A DNA stretch of 64,000 bases from Bidens hawaiensis (GCA_021521415.1 JAIQDT010009160.1:1-64000), one strand, 5' to 3'; counted from the stretch's first letter, positions 44,171 to 57,638 are shown. Numbers and translations are program-made. Notes: a model not told the origin generated them from the letters alone.

Positions 44171-47100
44171 TGTAACACCCCGTAACCGCAGCGGAAACGT
44201 AAACGCGATGCAACAGACACCTCTGATATCAACCACATTGTTTATAAAGACAACTGAATACATTAATATACTTCAAATTACATTATCTTATATTTCATTA
44301 CCGTCTAGGTGATACACACATCATACAATACTATACACAATTCTATTTGTTATAATGTATCCTAATATCCTGCACGCAAATCTTACACACATCAAGCACT
44401 TAGCACGTAAGCAATCACTTCATCTTATTGTACCTGAAAAACATGTGAGAAAACGGGTCAACTACGAATAGTTGGTGAGTTTCACAATTTGAGTAACCAT
44501 GATAAATCCATATCAAAATATAATATTATCTGGGGACACTGTTAACCCAGTACTGTACTCATTCCGGGGGCAATGTTAACCCAGAATTACGATGTAATTA
44601 TGCTGAGCCCTCAAGTGAAACCTCTGACTATCACACACAACCCCCGTGGCATATCCCCCGCCCACGGGCCCATTGCATATCCCCCCCCACGGAACTGCCC
44701 CAAACCGCTATGTCTAACATTACATAGCAAAATAAATAACAACAAAATAGACATGTGCAACTGGCTGGGAAACATCAGCAAATCCATGCCGGACCAGTTG
44801 GGTTTGTCAAACCAATAGTACTATCCACACTCTACCGGCTTTCAGTTAATCACTCGTGTTCCGGGGCCTTAGAATGTTAGCAACTCAGACAATTACCATC
44901 TTAGTACATTTCCATACGATTCCCGTACAATAAAATATATATAAATCCACGCAAATCCATGCGTTCAGTATGTACTTAAACATTTCAGTAAAAACATGCT
45001 TCGGCCCCGAGAAAATATTCGAAAACAGTTCAGAAAAAGGGGCTCGTGAAACTCACCTTAGCACATGCAAGCATGTAACAACAATCATTATCAGTTAACA
45101 CGTCCAATCTGTAATATGATCCCTACGATCGTTACTATACACTCATTATTAATATAACTTTAACAAAGTTAACCGGTACATCTGGGGACACTGTTAACCC
45201 AGCACTGTACCCGTTCTGGGGGCAAGGTTAACCCAGAAACACTTCTCCGGACTCAGATTGTGATGTCGTTTAGAGTTCAACAGTCAAATTTTCTAATAGC
45301 TTGTTTTCCCCGTTTTGCGTGCCTAGCACGGTTACCCGTTTTTATGTTTCAAAAATGAGTTTGGTCACACACGACCCGAGAGTAGTGGTTGACTGATAAT
45401 TTAATTAAAAATGTTAAATTAGAGCTCGGTTTAGACGTCCCGATTGGCCGCGGGACTCGTTTCCGTCTTTGGCGTACCGGAAACTGTTAAAATAGGTTAA
45501 AATTACTCAAATCATCCGAATTATGTTCGGATGATTTATTTTTACTTGTTTAACTCAATTATATGAAAATAGTTCATTTTTAGGGTTTTTATACACCAGT
45601 CAGCTCGCTTAAGCGAACTTCACCGGTTTACGCGTTTTAACTTTAAAAGTTTGATAATTAGCACAAATAATTATCCGTTTAATCTCGGATCTTGAAATTT
45701 TGTAAAAATCACTTTTTAACAGTGGGGAATTTTATAAAAATATTTCCAGAATTAATTCTTATATTTAAAATTTATTTATCTATTTTTTAAACACCATTTA
45801 AACACTAAATATGTCGTAAATACCAAACGATCTTTGAAAAATCCCAAATTTCTCCTGGATGTCCCCTGCCATCCACATAGTCCCCTGTAATTTTTCCAGA
45901 ACCAAAATCTTTCTTTACATGCCCTTTCCACTAAAACCGAGCTAGAAAACCCTAGAACTCGTTTAACCGAAAAGTCTACTTAGACTTCTCCAACTGACCT
46001 CAAATTTTGTGTGTGACTTATAAATGATAAAAAAAGCTTATCTGCAATTTTCCAGAATTTTTCATTATATTTAACTATTTTTCACCATTTTTAGCCAAAA
46101 CCGAGCATTAAATTCACCAAATATTCATCCTTTATCCAAAAATTACCAACACTTCACAGAACTCTTATTTTCATGTGTAGAACATCCCTGTAAATTTTCA
46201 TGACCTAACTCTAAACCATCAACAATCTGTCCCAAAACACATACACCGAACATAAACCGAATATACCTTTCGTTTTCCGCCACTACAAGATACAAACTCG
46301 TCTTTCCGCCTTATCTACCACTAAACACAGAGCCTACAAACAACATACCACAATACCAAGCAAGTTACACTCACGATCAAGCCATTTCTTTCACGGTTTC
46401 GGTTATGATTCCAAAAACAAAGATTTAACCGTAAAAATTCGTTTTTGATTCGTTTAACGCCTTTCTTGGACCAAGATCCCTTGTATAACCCGTATACATC
46501 ACTTGATCATGCAAGAATCGGTTTTCATCTTTGAAACCTCATTTTCTTGCAATTAAACTCAAGAAACAAATATGGAAACGTGATTAACTCGATTCTTTAC
46601 CTTGTTTTCTTGCTACAAAGTCTCGGTTTTGGATCATAATATGGAAAGAGTTGATGAATGTTGAGAAGTTTGATGAGAAAAAAAAAATGAAATGGGGAAT
46701 GACCCCCCTTGGTTCCGATCGGGATTTTGAGAGGGTGGGGTGGGACCCACCTTTTCATCCTAGGCCACATGTTTGGATTCTCGTAATCCGGATAATGTTT
46801 TGGATAATCTGTTTCAGTTCGTTTTTAACTTAAAGGTTTAATTCGGCTAAAAACGAGGCTAAAACGGTCGTTTTTCGGCTTACAAATGAAATTTATATAA
46901 AACCGATTTAAAAACTTTAAAAACTTAAACCGTGACATTTATTAAGTTAAAACATCATATCATTAATTATCGCGCATCTTTTTCGGCTTGATCGATCATC
47001 TCTTGCTCGGTCTGGTATTAAAGGTTTCGTTTAATGTACCGACGTACCATTAAATCGAAATTCTTTTTCTGTGCTTTAATTCACTTATCCCGAAGCTTTA

Positions 47101-47349
47101 ATACTTCATAAACATCACTAAATATCATATATCTCGTCTATAATTGAACCCTCGATTCGTTCGGGTTTCAATGACTATCGATCGATTAATCGCATATTCA
47201 ATACGATGAATTATATATTCACGTACGATCAATACAGTGAACCATGTATTCTCGTATAATTACCATGGTAACTCATGTACCCGACATTAAATATGACGTA
47301 ACTATTGTCTACCGGTTAGGGTATACCGGGTTTCGTCGGAATCGTTACA
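44171..47349 (-). mobile_element. Solo LTR S2 (chromovirus-like gypsy)
   Basis: A 3179-bp segment starts TGTAACACCCC and ends CGTTACA, flanked by perfect duplications ATGAT at 44166-44170 and 47350-47354 in the copia B leader. No protein motif is present. The left end is the complement of an LTR 3' end, and GGTCAACTACGAATAGTTGG then GTGAGTTTCA near 44456 match the same block in S1. A repeated GTTAACCCAG segment occurs near 44530-44590 and again near 45180-45240. Confidence 0.82.
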
Positions 47350-48064
47350 ATGATACAATTAAAATCGACAACTAGCATAAATGTGATTCCTTTGAAATTA
47401 TTAAGTTATAAAATTGGTTTTATTAACTATTAATGATTTCACAATAAAATGGGTTTTATTAATGGAATTTGAAATTGGTTTTTCAAAGGTACCATACATT
47501 TGAATGCTTGCAAATGAAAGGTATGACAAATAGTTTTTCAATCTAGAATTTTGAAAACTAAAATCCCTTTTATAAACAAGTTGAACACCATCCTTTTACA
47601 CGACACTTAAGTCACTTGTAGACTTGATAGTGGGGTAGGGTCACCTAACCACATTTAAGAAAGCTTGTGATCTTAAGGTGGTTTTTCAAATACTTTTGGC
47701 ATTAGGGTCACCTAACCACTTGTATGAGTGTCACACGTGTGTGTAAGTAGGACGACTTGATTTGGAAACCATGACTATAGGGTGACCTTAACATGGCATT
47801 CAAAGGTGTTGATGGGATTAAACATACCAACTAAACATATGATGTTTAACCGATCCCATAAAACTATAAGTTTTGCAATCGTCAAACGTTGACTACCTTG
47901 TTAATTCGAATAGTGGGATAAAGGTCACCTAACTACTATTTGAATGAAACGTTGGATTCTAGATTTTAATCAATAATTGTATTGGAGACATTAAAGGGTA
48001 TTAAAGATTAAAATTTTATTGATATCGAAAATACTAAATTGAACTTTGTTAAACTCTTTTATAG
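47350..48064 (+). other. Copia B leader, right of S2
   Basis: This non-coding stretch precedes the gag ATG at 48065. A weakly repeated GGGTCACCTAACCACT-type word occurs at about 47639, 47704 and 47930. Confidence 0.6.
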
Positions 48065-48970
48065 ATGGCCGCAAACAACGCACCGAACGCAATTATCCCA
48101 CCTATGCATAACTTGTCACTGAGATCCATTCTAGATAAGGATCGTCTAAACTATAATAACTTCATGGACTGGTATCGAAACTTGAGAATTGTTCTCAAGC
48201 AAGAAAAGAAGTCTTACATTTTAGACGACCCTATTCCCGATGAACCCGATGTCATAACTTGGATGCCTATGCGGATTGGCTCAAATACACCAAGGATTTG
48301 GTGCAAGTTTCTTGCCTCATGTTGAGAACAATGATTCCCGAGTTCCAAAAGGATTTCGAGAATCATGGGGCGTATGACATGATTACCCAGCTTAAGGAAA
48401 TGTTCCTTACTAAAGCTAGTGTTGAACGTTTCGAAATGATTCGAGCGCTTCATGCATGTCATATGGAACAATCTGTATCATCTTATGTGCTTAAGATGAA
48501 AAGCCACATTGATTGGCTTGAACGGCTTAACTGTCCCGTCTCAAAAGAGTTAGCCACGGATTTGATACTGAACGGCCTAACTAAAAGGTTCGAGACATTC
48601 GTCATGAACTACAACATGAATGGATGGGACAAAAGCATTGGTGAGCTTCACGCAATGCTTAAGACAGCCGAATCCGGCATGGGTAAAAAGGTTTTACCCG
48701 TTCTTGCGATCAATGAGGGTGGCTCTAAGAATAGGCATCACCCTGAACCCAAGGCAACGGTTGCTATGGGTATAGGGCAAGTCAAGAAAGGGTTCAAAGG
48801 AAAGGCAAAAGCGGAACCAAAACCAAAGAAGCTAAAGGTTAGCGCTGAGGATCCGTGCTTTGATTGTGGTTAGATTGGTCACTGGATGAGAAATTGTCCG
48901 ACCTATCTCAAAGAGTTGAAAGCTAAGAGGGATGCAGGGCAAACCTCAGGTACAACTTTCATGATCCACA
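48065..48970 (+). pseudogene. Copia B gag
   Basis: Gag starts MAANNAPNAIIPPMHNLSLR at 48065 with the copia-typical LDKDRLNYNNFMDWYRNLRI. A frameshift near 48255 moves to the next frame, which carries the central helical part (FEMIRALHACHMEQSVSSYV, LNGLTKRFETFVMNYN). A basic region with KGKAKAEPKPKK leads to a CCHC zinc knuckle: CFDCG, then GHWMRNC. A TAG at 48871 lies inside the knuckle between CG and IGHW, where Gln is usual. The product would form the particle but is broken twice. Confidence 0.9.
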
Positions 48971-49327
48971 TTGATCATAATATTTTCTAACACATGGGTA
49001 TTGGATACCGGATGTAGAACTCACATCTGCAATTCATTGCAGGGGTTCAAAAGAAGAAATGATGTGAAGAAAGGAGATATAAGTAGATTCATGGGCAATG
49101 GAGCAAAGGTTGACGTCCAAGCCCGAGGAGATTATGTTTTAAAGCTTCCAAATGGTTTGGAAATTGTTTTGAAAAACATTCTATATTCCCCTAGTTTGAC
49201 TAGGAATATTATCTCTATTTCTGTATTAAGACAATCTGGTTATGATTTTAAGTTTGTTGACAATGGTATTTATGTTTTCATGGATAATGTCTTTTATTTT
49301 AAAGCAATGCCGTTTAATGGCATTTGA
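48971..49327 (+). pseudogene. Copia B protease
   Basis: The aspartic protease has its active-site triad in WVLDTGCRTHICN near residue 11 of the open frame, followed by NILYSPSLTRNIISISVL, the copia signature downstream of the catalytic loop. It cleaves the polyprotein. The frame ends in TGA at 49325, just before the pre-integrase region, which is probably another nonsense change because copia pol normally reads through. Confidence 0.88.
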
Positions 49328-50467
49328 GAATTAATTCATGATGACTCATACATTGATAACTCGTTGTACCATGCTAACACCAAAAGACTCCACATGGATT
49401 TGAGTAATACTTTTCTTTGGCATTGTCGTCTTGGTCATATAAACAAAAATCGCATTCATACACTACGAAAGAATGGTCTTTTGAAATCAAATGTTGATTC
49501 ATTTGATGAATGTGAATCTTGTTTATTGGGAAAAATGACCAAGGAACCCTTTAGTGGAACTAATGAAAGGGCGAAAGACTTATTAGGCATCATACATTCG
49601 GATGTATGTGGACCTTTTAGGACAATGACAAGAAATGGTGAAAGATACTTCATTACCTTTACCGACGATTTTAGTCGCTATGGGTATGTGTTCTTGTTAA
49701 GACACAAAAATGAGGCCTTTGAAATGTTCAAAGTCTTCCAAAATGAAGTACAAAATCAACTCAACAGGACAATCAAAGTACTACGTTCCGATAGAGGAGG
49801 TGAATACCTAAATGATGCGTTTGTAGAACATCTTAGGAGTTGTGGGATTGTCTCACAACTTACTCCACCTGGAACACCACAACATAATGGTGTGTCTGAG
49901 AGGACGAATCAAACTTTATTGGATATGGTTCGATCCATGATGGCTAGAAGCTCGTTACCTCTATCATTTTGGGGTTTCTCTGTGATTTCCGCAGCCCGTA
50001 TTTTAAATATGGCACCAACCAAGAAAGTGGATATGATACCTTTTGAAATATGCCATGGAAGGGCTCCATCATTATCATTTTTAAAGGTATGGGGTTGTGA
50101 GGCTTATGTTAAGATCTACACCACTGACAAACTTGAATGCCGGTCCACTAAGTGTGTATTTGTAGGATATCCAACAGATTTGATGGGATATTATTTTTAC
50201 AATCCAAGCGAGCATAAAGTGTTTATAGCTCGAAAGGCAAAGTTCTTGGAAAGAAGGTTCCTTATGGAAGGAGCTGACAGAACTGTGGAACTCGATGAGG
50301 ATCGAGACCACAATCCGATACACGTTTGGTTGACACTAGCAATCAGCAAGAGGTTGTTAAGGATGATCAAATGGTTGATCAAAACACACAAAACATTCGC
50401 AAATCTGGTAGAATTAGCACCCCACCTGAGTGATTTGGAATTTTCATGGATGGATGCTATGTGGTAG
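49328..50467 (+). pseudogene. Copia B integrase
   Basis: The longest open copia frame here (367 codons from 49364). The zinc-binding part contains LWHCRLGHINKNRI and CESCLLGKM. The core has Asp in IIHSDVCGPF, Asp in LRSDRGGEY and Glu in GVSERTNQTL. Downstream WGCEAYVKI, then FVGYPTDLMGYYFYNPSEHK are typical of the copia integrase C-terminal region. The frame shifts near 50320, before the link to RT. All three catalytic residues are intact. Confidence 0.93.
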
Positions 50468-52058
50468 ATTCGGATGAACCAACCACATACCGAGATGCAA
50501 AGTCACAATCTGATTGTGACAAATGGCTGGAAGCCATGAATGTTGAGATGCAATCCATGCATGATAACCAAGTTTGGGACTTGGTTGCTCCACCTCTAAA
50601 TTCAAAACTGGTTGGAAGTAAGTGGGTTTTCAAGAAGAAAACTGATATGCATGGAAACTTGGATACTTACAAAGCTAGACTTGTAGCAAAGGGTTTCACT
50701 CAAACCCAAGGGGTTGATTATGATGAAACTTTCTCGCCTGTGGCGATGCTGAAGTCTATAAGGATATTGTTTGCCATAGCCGCATATTATGACTATGAGA
50801 TATGGTAAATGGATGTCAAAACTGCTTTTCTAAATGGCCATCTTGAGGAAGATGTCTATATGGTTCAGCCTGAAGGTTTTGCCGATCCACAACATCCTAG
50901 TAAAGTATGAAAGTTAAAGAAATCAATCTATGGATTGAAACAAGCATCTAGGAGTTGGAATCGCCGTTTTGATGATGAAGTCAAGAAATTTGGATTCATA
51001 AAAACGCTGATGAAGCTTGTGTGTATAAGAAAGCTAGTGGGAGCATCGTTACCTTTCTGGTATTGTATGTCGATGACATATTGTTATTTGGAAATGACAT
51101 TCCAACCTTGGAGGGTGTAAAAGTCTGGCTTGGAAGTTGCTTTTCCATAAAGGATCTTGGTGAAACCGCCTATATTCTGGGAATAAGGATCCATAGGGAT
51201 AGATCAAGACGGTTGATAGGTTTGAATCAAAGTGCATACATTGACAAAATCTTGAAAAGGTTCATTATGGAAAACTCTAAGAAAGGTTTAGTACCTATTC
51301 AAAGAGGAACGATGTTGAGTACTTCTCAATGTCCAAGCTCAAAGGATGAGCAAGACAAAATGAGTGGAATCCCATATGCATCTGCTATAGGATCCATCAT
51401 GTATGCCATGATTTGCACTAGACCGGATGTGTCATGCGCTTTGAGCATGACAAGTCGATACCAAAAAAATCCGGGAACTAGCCATTGGATGGCTGTTAAG
51501 AGCATATTGAAATACCTTAGGAGGACTAAGGATATGTTTCTTATATATGGCTCTGGAGATGAAGAACTCGTTGTATAGGGTTACACTTATGCGAGCTTCC
51601 AAACTGATCGAGATGATTCTCGATCACAATCGGGATATTTTTTCGTTTTCAATGGTGGTGCTGTTTCCTGGAAGAGCGCAAAACAAGACGTGGTAGCCTT
51701 GTCCACCACTGAATCTGAATACATCGCTGCCTCCTTGGCAGCTCAAGAAGTTGCATGGATTAGAAAGTTCATTGCCGATCTAGGAGTGGTCCCTACCATT
51801 CAGGACCCTCTAGAAATCTTTTGTGACAACGAGGGTGCGATTGCTCAAATCAAAGAACCTCGTGCACATCAAAAGACTAGGCACATTGAGCGGAGATTCA
51901 ACTACATAAGGGATGAAGTTGAAAAAGAAAAGATATGTATTCGCAAAGTTCACACTGATCAAAACATTGTGGTCCCACTCACGAAACTCCGTGAAAGGCC
52001 GAAGCATGAGGGTCATACTTGCGTCTTAGGAATTCGATATTCTAGTGATTGGATTTGA
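50446..52058 (+). pseudogene. Copia B reverse transcriptase and RNase H
   Basis: RT starts with VWDLVAPPLN, KWVFKKKTDMHGNLDTYKAR, VAKGFTQTQGVDYDETF and the first Asp in [14 protein letters not shown]. The active box LYVDDILLFGND is near 51070, with IKDLGETAYILGIRIH after it. RNase H carries SWKSAKQDVVALSTTESEY, IFCDNEGAIAQIKEP and HTDQNI, and ends at 52058. Damage: TAA at 50806, TGA at 50908, a 1-bp loss near 51003 and TAG at 51576. It is the single-copy reference for the triplicated block in copia C. Confidence 0.93.
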
Positions 52059-52837
52059 TCAAAAATTTTGTATTTGGATATTGGAACAATTTTATTTTAA
52101 CTCAATCATATGGTTTTGGTTATGATCATGTTCTTGAGTTATGTTCCATTTTAGTATGTTTAAATTCGTGAATAATTTAAATTATTCTAAACGTCCGTAG
52201 TCGATCATAGTTGTGGGAACAAATATGAAAGTAAGACTATTATGAACATGGATTGGTAGATATTCATAAGGTATGAATATAGCAAAGGGTTTGCTACCAA
52301 GGTTCATAGATATTAATGGGATAAATATTGGATTGACCCGCCCTCAACTTTACTGCATGGAATCCTTGTGATTTGTGATCATAGGTAAATTTGAGTAAAG
52401 GCGAACATCATAGTATCCTCCAACCTGAGATACATATTGGGTCTTGATATTCATCGACTATTATATTTTGACTTAGTTCTTCACTGCTCTGAAATATGTC
52501 AGGACATAAGGCTAAGCTCAAGTATAGTACAAGGTGATAATCAGAGACGTATGTAGTCAATAGGGGATTTATCCCTCTTATTCGTTGAGAGTTAAATGTC
52601 TAAGGCCTGATAAGTTAAATAAACAGAGAATGATCACTCTGTGTCTCTGGATTTAACATGACATTTGTGGAAAAAGGATAAATGATTGTTTCACCTAAAT
52701 CATTTTCAAGTATGGGACTTGAAAGGGATGATGTTATTGAATGGAACTTAGTCATGCTTATTAGGGATAGTAAACCGTTGTTAGGCGGTGTTTGCTATTT
52801 GCATCAATATTCTATGTATCTTGTGCAAGTGGGAGAT
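52059..52837 (+). other. Copia B 3' untranslated region and polypurine tract
   Basis: This 779-bp non-coding region is homologous to those of copia A and C. It ends in AAGTGGGAGAT at the LTR. Confidence 0.8.
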
Positions 52838-53646
52838 TGTTGGAATTGATCTGCCCAAGACACATATTTGAGTTGATGTGGCTAGTACGTATTGATCCAA
52901 GTGCGGTCATACCCAATAACAAGCTAGGCAAACGCCACGATATTTATTATTAGATTTGATCTAAGTAATAATAGCAACACTTATATTTGGAAAATGGGTT
53001 TTCTAAATATTTGCATTTGTGTGTAAAATAAATTATATGGATAATTTACGAGAGACGTTATTTATTCGATAAGTATCAAAACATGTATAAGGAAATTGAA
53101 CAAAATCGAAAAGGTTTTTGGGGGGAAAAGCCCCATGGGGCCGGCCACCTCTCTCTCTCCTCTTTCCCTTTTGTTTGTTTCCATAACATGCAAGAAATAT
53201 GTATGGGTGTGTAAGGGAATTACATACATAACACACTACACTCTCTCACACACACATATTGCTCTCTCTCTCTCTTTTCTTCTCCCATCGGAACCGAGAA
53301 CATGAGGAAGAAGAAGAACAAGGTTGTTCTTGCAAGTTTTGGATCCTAGCAACCAAAGGCGTTTGTTGGAGCTTGTCGGGAATACAAGCTTGAGGAGTCC
53401 TTTCCTTGGATTCTAGCCGTTCATAACCTTCATCCCTTTCGGTTTTCTGGACTTCAAGGTATGTATGATAAACACCCTATGGTTGTGTTCTTGATAGCTT
53501 GATAATCGTATATGGATCCTGGATTGGGTTATACATAATCGGGTTTATGTATTTGGTAAAAACAAAATTTAAAACTAATATCTTCCGCTGCGTTTTCCTT
53601 AATAATTGGTTATTTTGGACTTTGATAATCTTGCTAAAACCCAACA
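52838..53646 (+). repeat. 3' LTR of copia B
   Basis: The LTR runs TGTTGGAATTG to CCCAACA, 809 bp. It differs from the 5' copy only by scattered substitutions and a shorter CT run. Confidence 0.93.
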
Positions 53647-54099
53647 ATGTACACAAACATCACATACTAGTCCAAGGCTCATGCCTAAAGCAAAGATTTT
53701 CAAACATTTTCAGCAATCGATTTTTTTCGGTGTTCCAATATTTCTTCTTAAAGATGGTTCTATATGGCGGGTATGTAGTATACTGTAAGGGGAACGTGCT
53801 TGTTTTCCGAACTCTTGACACCAAGGTTATTGAAACCTAAGGATAAGCAATACCTATAAATCCCAACCAGACGTGGGACCCGGTTGCTTACCTGGAGAGT
53901 TCAGAAAGGGCGTTAAACCTATTAAGCCAAAGCGTACCACCTTCAACGCCATATGAATCACAACTTTTTTCTTTCAAACGTGACTATGTTCTCTTTGTGA
54001 ATAGGAATATGGTTACACTCCTAAGGATGTCACACGAGTAATGGTGGTTCATGTGACGTGTAATTCCGATGTTTTACAATGTGTTTTAATTGAATGATT

Positions 54100-54530
54100 G
54101 TCAAGTCGTGGTGATACATGAATACCCAGCTTTTGGTTCGATTTGATTACGTATTTTAATTTTTTTTTGTGTTTTAATACGAGAATAGTCGAATTTCAAC
54201 TCGTTTTCATTATTTATTTTTACAGTTTAATATTAAAACTTCGAAAAGTCATGGTGATACATGAAGTGACGAGTTTCAAATTGATTATTTCTTTAAATAT
54301 GCATTTATTAATACAATTTAAAATTGAAACTTTGAAAAGTCATGGTGATACATGAATTGTCGAGTTTTAATTTGATTAATTTCTATATATATATATTCAT
54401 TTAACATTATGATTTAAAATTGATACTTAGAAAAGTCATGGTGGTACATGAATAGTCGAGTTTCAGTTAGATTATGTTATTATTATATTCATGTACTATT
54501 ATGGTGTAGAATTTCAATTCGATGTCATTA
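54100..54530. repeat. 91-96 bp repeats in element L interior
   Basis: Copies start with GAAAAGTCATGGTGATACAT at 54243, 54334 and 54430. A first degenerate copy (AAGTCGTGGTGATACATGAA) lies near 54103. Each continues with a CGAGTTT-AATTTGATTA segment. Confidence 0.85.
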
Positions 54531-55493
54531 CTTATACTAAGTTCAATATATTTTCCATGTTGTTATTCAAAAATTTGTGAGATTTTTTTAAGGAAATGAA
54601 CATTTCAATTTCGATTTAGAATTTGGTTTCATGCGATTTTATTTCTTTACTTGTTTTCTTTAAAGATTTATATAGGTTAATTTTGATGTTTCTTTCGGTC
54701 GATAAAAAGAATTTCATTTTTACGTCTCATGTCACGCAAATCATTCACGTTTTGCAAAATATCTTCTTGTTTTCCTTGACGTCGCCCTCAAAACTCAACA
54801 CGCAAAGTGACAACTCATATTATCGCACGATTGGCCACCGTGATCCCAACCATGACCCAAAACCCATCAAATCCGTATTACCCATGACTGTAGATCCAAT
54901 AACTATGCTTGAACCGATCCAAAACCCAACACAACTCTTGTACACTCAAACATACCCCAACAAAAAGTTCGGCATAGAGACACACTCTTTGTATAGCTTG
55001 TGTAAATCCCAACACTCCATTACCATAAAAATACGATAATTTCAGCCACCACCTCTTACGAAAAACCTATACATATTATACATCACCTATACCCACAACC
55101 TGTTACCCAACCATTTGTCTCAACTACATGCCATATGTTCGTACTTCAAGCATGCTATCAGTGTAGTGACTCGAGTACCCCCATAATACTCAAAAAAGGC
55201 CTAACTTGTTTTCTCCATGCAACATCTTAAACCGCATCCTCTGACCACTTGGAGCTCACTCGTAGCTTTACACCCATACTTAGCCCATTAATACTCGTCA
55301 AACATACTTATTTCTATTATTTTGTTTTTTTTTAAATCATTACGTTTCTCCGCATTCAATATATATATATGAACACCTTATAATTATAATTTCAAATCCT
55401 CAAATTATTTATTAAATAGTTAATTAACAAGTACTTAATCAAGTTGATGTTCTTTAAAAAGAATTTAAGTCAAACATATGGTTATAATTATCA

Positions 55494-55550
55494 CTATTAT
55501 TATTATTATTATTATTATTATTGTTATTAGTATCGCTATTATTGTTATTA

Positions 55551-55594
<44 letters not shown>

Positions 55595-55595
55595 T
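55494..55595. repeat. (ATT)n microsatellite, imperfect
   Basis: Tandem TTA/ATT triplets with GTT and GCT interruptions. It creates a spurious isoleucine-rich ORF on the minus strand. Confidence 0.95.
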
Positions 55596-56143
55596 CATTA
55601 CTACTATTATGGCCAATATTATTATTATTATTACCAATATAATTCTTATTATATATAATATTTTTTTCAAGGTTAAATGAAAATGTTAAATAAAGTAAAA
55701 TCGTTATTTCAAGCAAGTCCTAAGCCTTGAGGCTATTAGATTATCATCATAACAATTCTATCAAAATGAGTTATTTTTAGTTGGTGATCATCTTTAAAGT
55801 TTTCATAGGACGCCGTCATATGGGAGACCTTTATTCTACATTAAAAAAGTTCATAAAGTGTTGAAAACTTAGCACTAGCTAAGAATTTTATTTTATTATT
55901 ATTATTACTAAGCTTTTTCAAAAATTATTATTATAAAAGCATCGTTTTTTTATTGAATTTCATAACCTTAAGCGAAGTATAAAGAGAGCATTTTCCTCTT
56001 TCCCTTCGTCAACGCCAACAAATTTAGTTGAGAAATCATGGCACTACCCTCACCATAACCATCATACCTCAAACGTACCGTCGAAAAGACAAGTATCGCA
56101 AGTTCCGTCTTGTTTAATTTTTATTTTAATTATTAATTTCTTT

Positions 56144-56147
<4 letters not shown>

Positions 56148-56209
<62 letters not shown>
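56148..56209. repeat. (TA)n microsatellite in element L interior
   Basis: About 31 uninterrupted TA dinucleotides. Confidence 0.95.
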
Positions 56210-56211
<2 letters not shown>

Positions 56212-57498
56212 TATTTGAATATAACCAAAGCAATTTTATGTATCAAATCCTTTCGAGGATTATTTATGAAGTTTATTACTGAGTTTGTATATTTTTTATT
56301 GCCGAGCCATTTTCGTTGTCATTCATGGTTGCATTGCGGAATTTGTTTACTATATCTAAATCTCGCTTTTATGACTGATTTCCCATAAACGTAACCCTTT
56401 AGTGGAAACTGGGATTTCAAACATATTTAGGTACATGTTGAATTTAATTTACTTTTACACGAATTGTTTTGATTACTTGTTTGGTTCTTTTTTCGTCCAA
56501 TGTTTCACGAATTATTTTCTTGATGTCTCATCAATCTGAGACCTAAGTTTTACTTTGATTTCGAAGTTTCAAGTATATACTTGGTTAATCTTGCTGCTAT
56601 TCAAAATTGATGATTTGTGGGGAATTTTCATTTGTTAACCGAAGTTTCAAATTGATGTTTTATGTTGTTTTGACTTCTAGAACCCAAACTATTTTGATAT
56701 TAAATTTCACTTATCAATTTTATGCCAATGCGTTTTCGATTTACTTGTTGATATTTTGTTAGCACAATGCTGCATTTAATTGCCATGTTATTCTCGACCC
56801 GGTTATTTACAACTAATTACTGTGATGATCATGAATTGATGTTTTACCCGTGTAGTTATTGATACCCGAAGTTTACCTGATTTCCAAGTTATTATTTCCA
56901 GAATCGAAAGTCTTATTCATTGATTTTATTATTCTTGAACCTCAATGTTTACATTTACAACAGTATTACTGGCGTCGAAAATTTTATTTATTTTTGTTAT
57001 TTTGAACCCCAATAGCTCATTTATCAAATATGAGATTTTGAATTATAAAATTTGTTTATATTAAAGAGTTCTCTTTTATTAATGTCTTACAAAACCACAC
57101 AATATGGAAAACCATGTGGACCATGCGACGAACAAAGTAATTACAGGTGCACACGTAATTATCAAAGTCCTCGCATGGAAATCATAGAAAGAACAGTTGT
57201 GTGCAATAACTCTAAACTTCGATTGATTTTAGAAAAACGGGACAAATGCAATATGATAAGGGCATGGTGGATATACCGCTGGTACATCCTATATATAAGT
57301 GCCCTTGTCATATTTCCAATTTGTTGCGTCTTTCGGGACATTCAAAGAACGACGTTATTTTTTTTATTTAACGTGTATATAAAAAAATGTTTAAACTTTT
57401 AACAACTATATATACTAGTTGTTTTCTTTTATTATTTTATTTATTTAATTTCATTTTTATTTTTATTTCGGGATGAAATTTCTAAAAGTTGTTAATCC

Positions 57499-57638
57499 TG
57501 TAACATTCGTTAATATTCAAACCCGACCAATTATAATTTTCTGATGTTATTCGATAAATTAAACATATACACATATGTTACATATTTCGTATGTAATAGT
57601 TTTTCTTTCCTAAAGTTATTTAATAATATTAATCATTA

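Larger units (their letters stand above)
42385..53646 (+). mobile_element. Copia B, nearly complete
   Basis: The element has two highly similar LTRs (42385-43199 and 52838-53646), a primer site, a leader, gag, protease, integrase, RT and RNase H in copia order. It is of the same family as copia A and C. Solo LTR S2 interrupts the leader. The flanking 5-mers agree at four of five bases. Near-identical LTRs suggest one of the youngest insertions, though pol already has at least four nonsense changes and frameshifts. Confidence 0.92.
53652..57498 (+). other. Element L interior, right of copia B, no recognised gene
   Basis: I see no gag or pol motif in any frame. The longest ORFs (54623-55039 and 57052-57402) match nothing I recognise and have AT-driven composition. 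The stretch holds a four-copy repeat (54100-54530), microsatellites, and near the end TTTCGGGATGAAATTTC (57466-57482), which resembles the end-of-pol/polypurine region of chromoviruses. Confidence 0.6.

Noticed and set aside
54623..55039. 138-codon ORF
   Set aside because: No motif, no sensible context, and composition matches the AT-rich surroundings.
55465..55716. Isoleucine-rich ORF
   Set aside because: It is a translation of an ATT microsatellite.
57052..57402. 116-codon ORF with cysteines and a hydrophobic segment
   Set aside because: It lies in the non-coding interior of L, shows no family resemblance I recognise, and its hydrophobic part is AT-driven.
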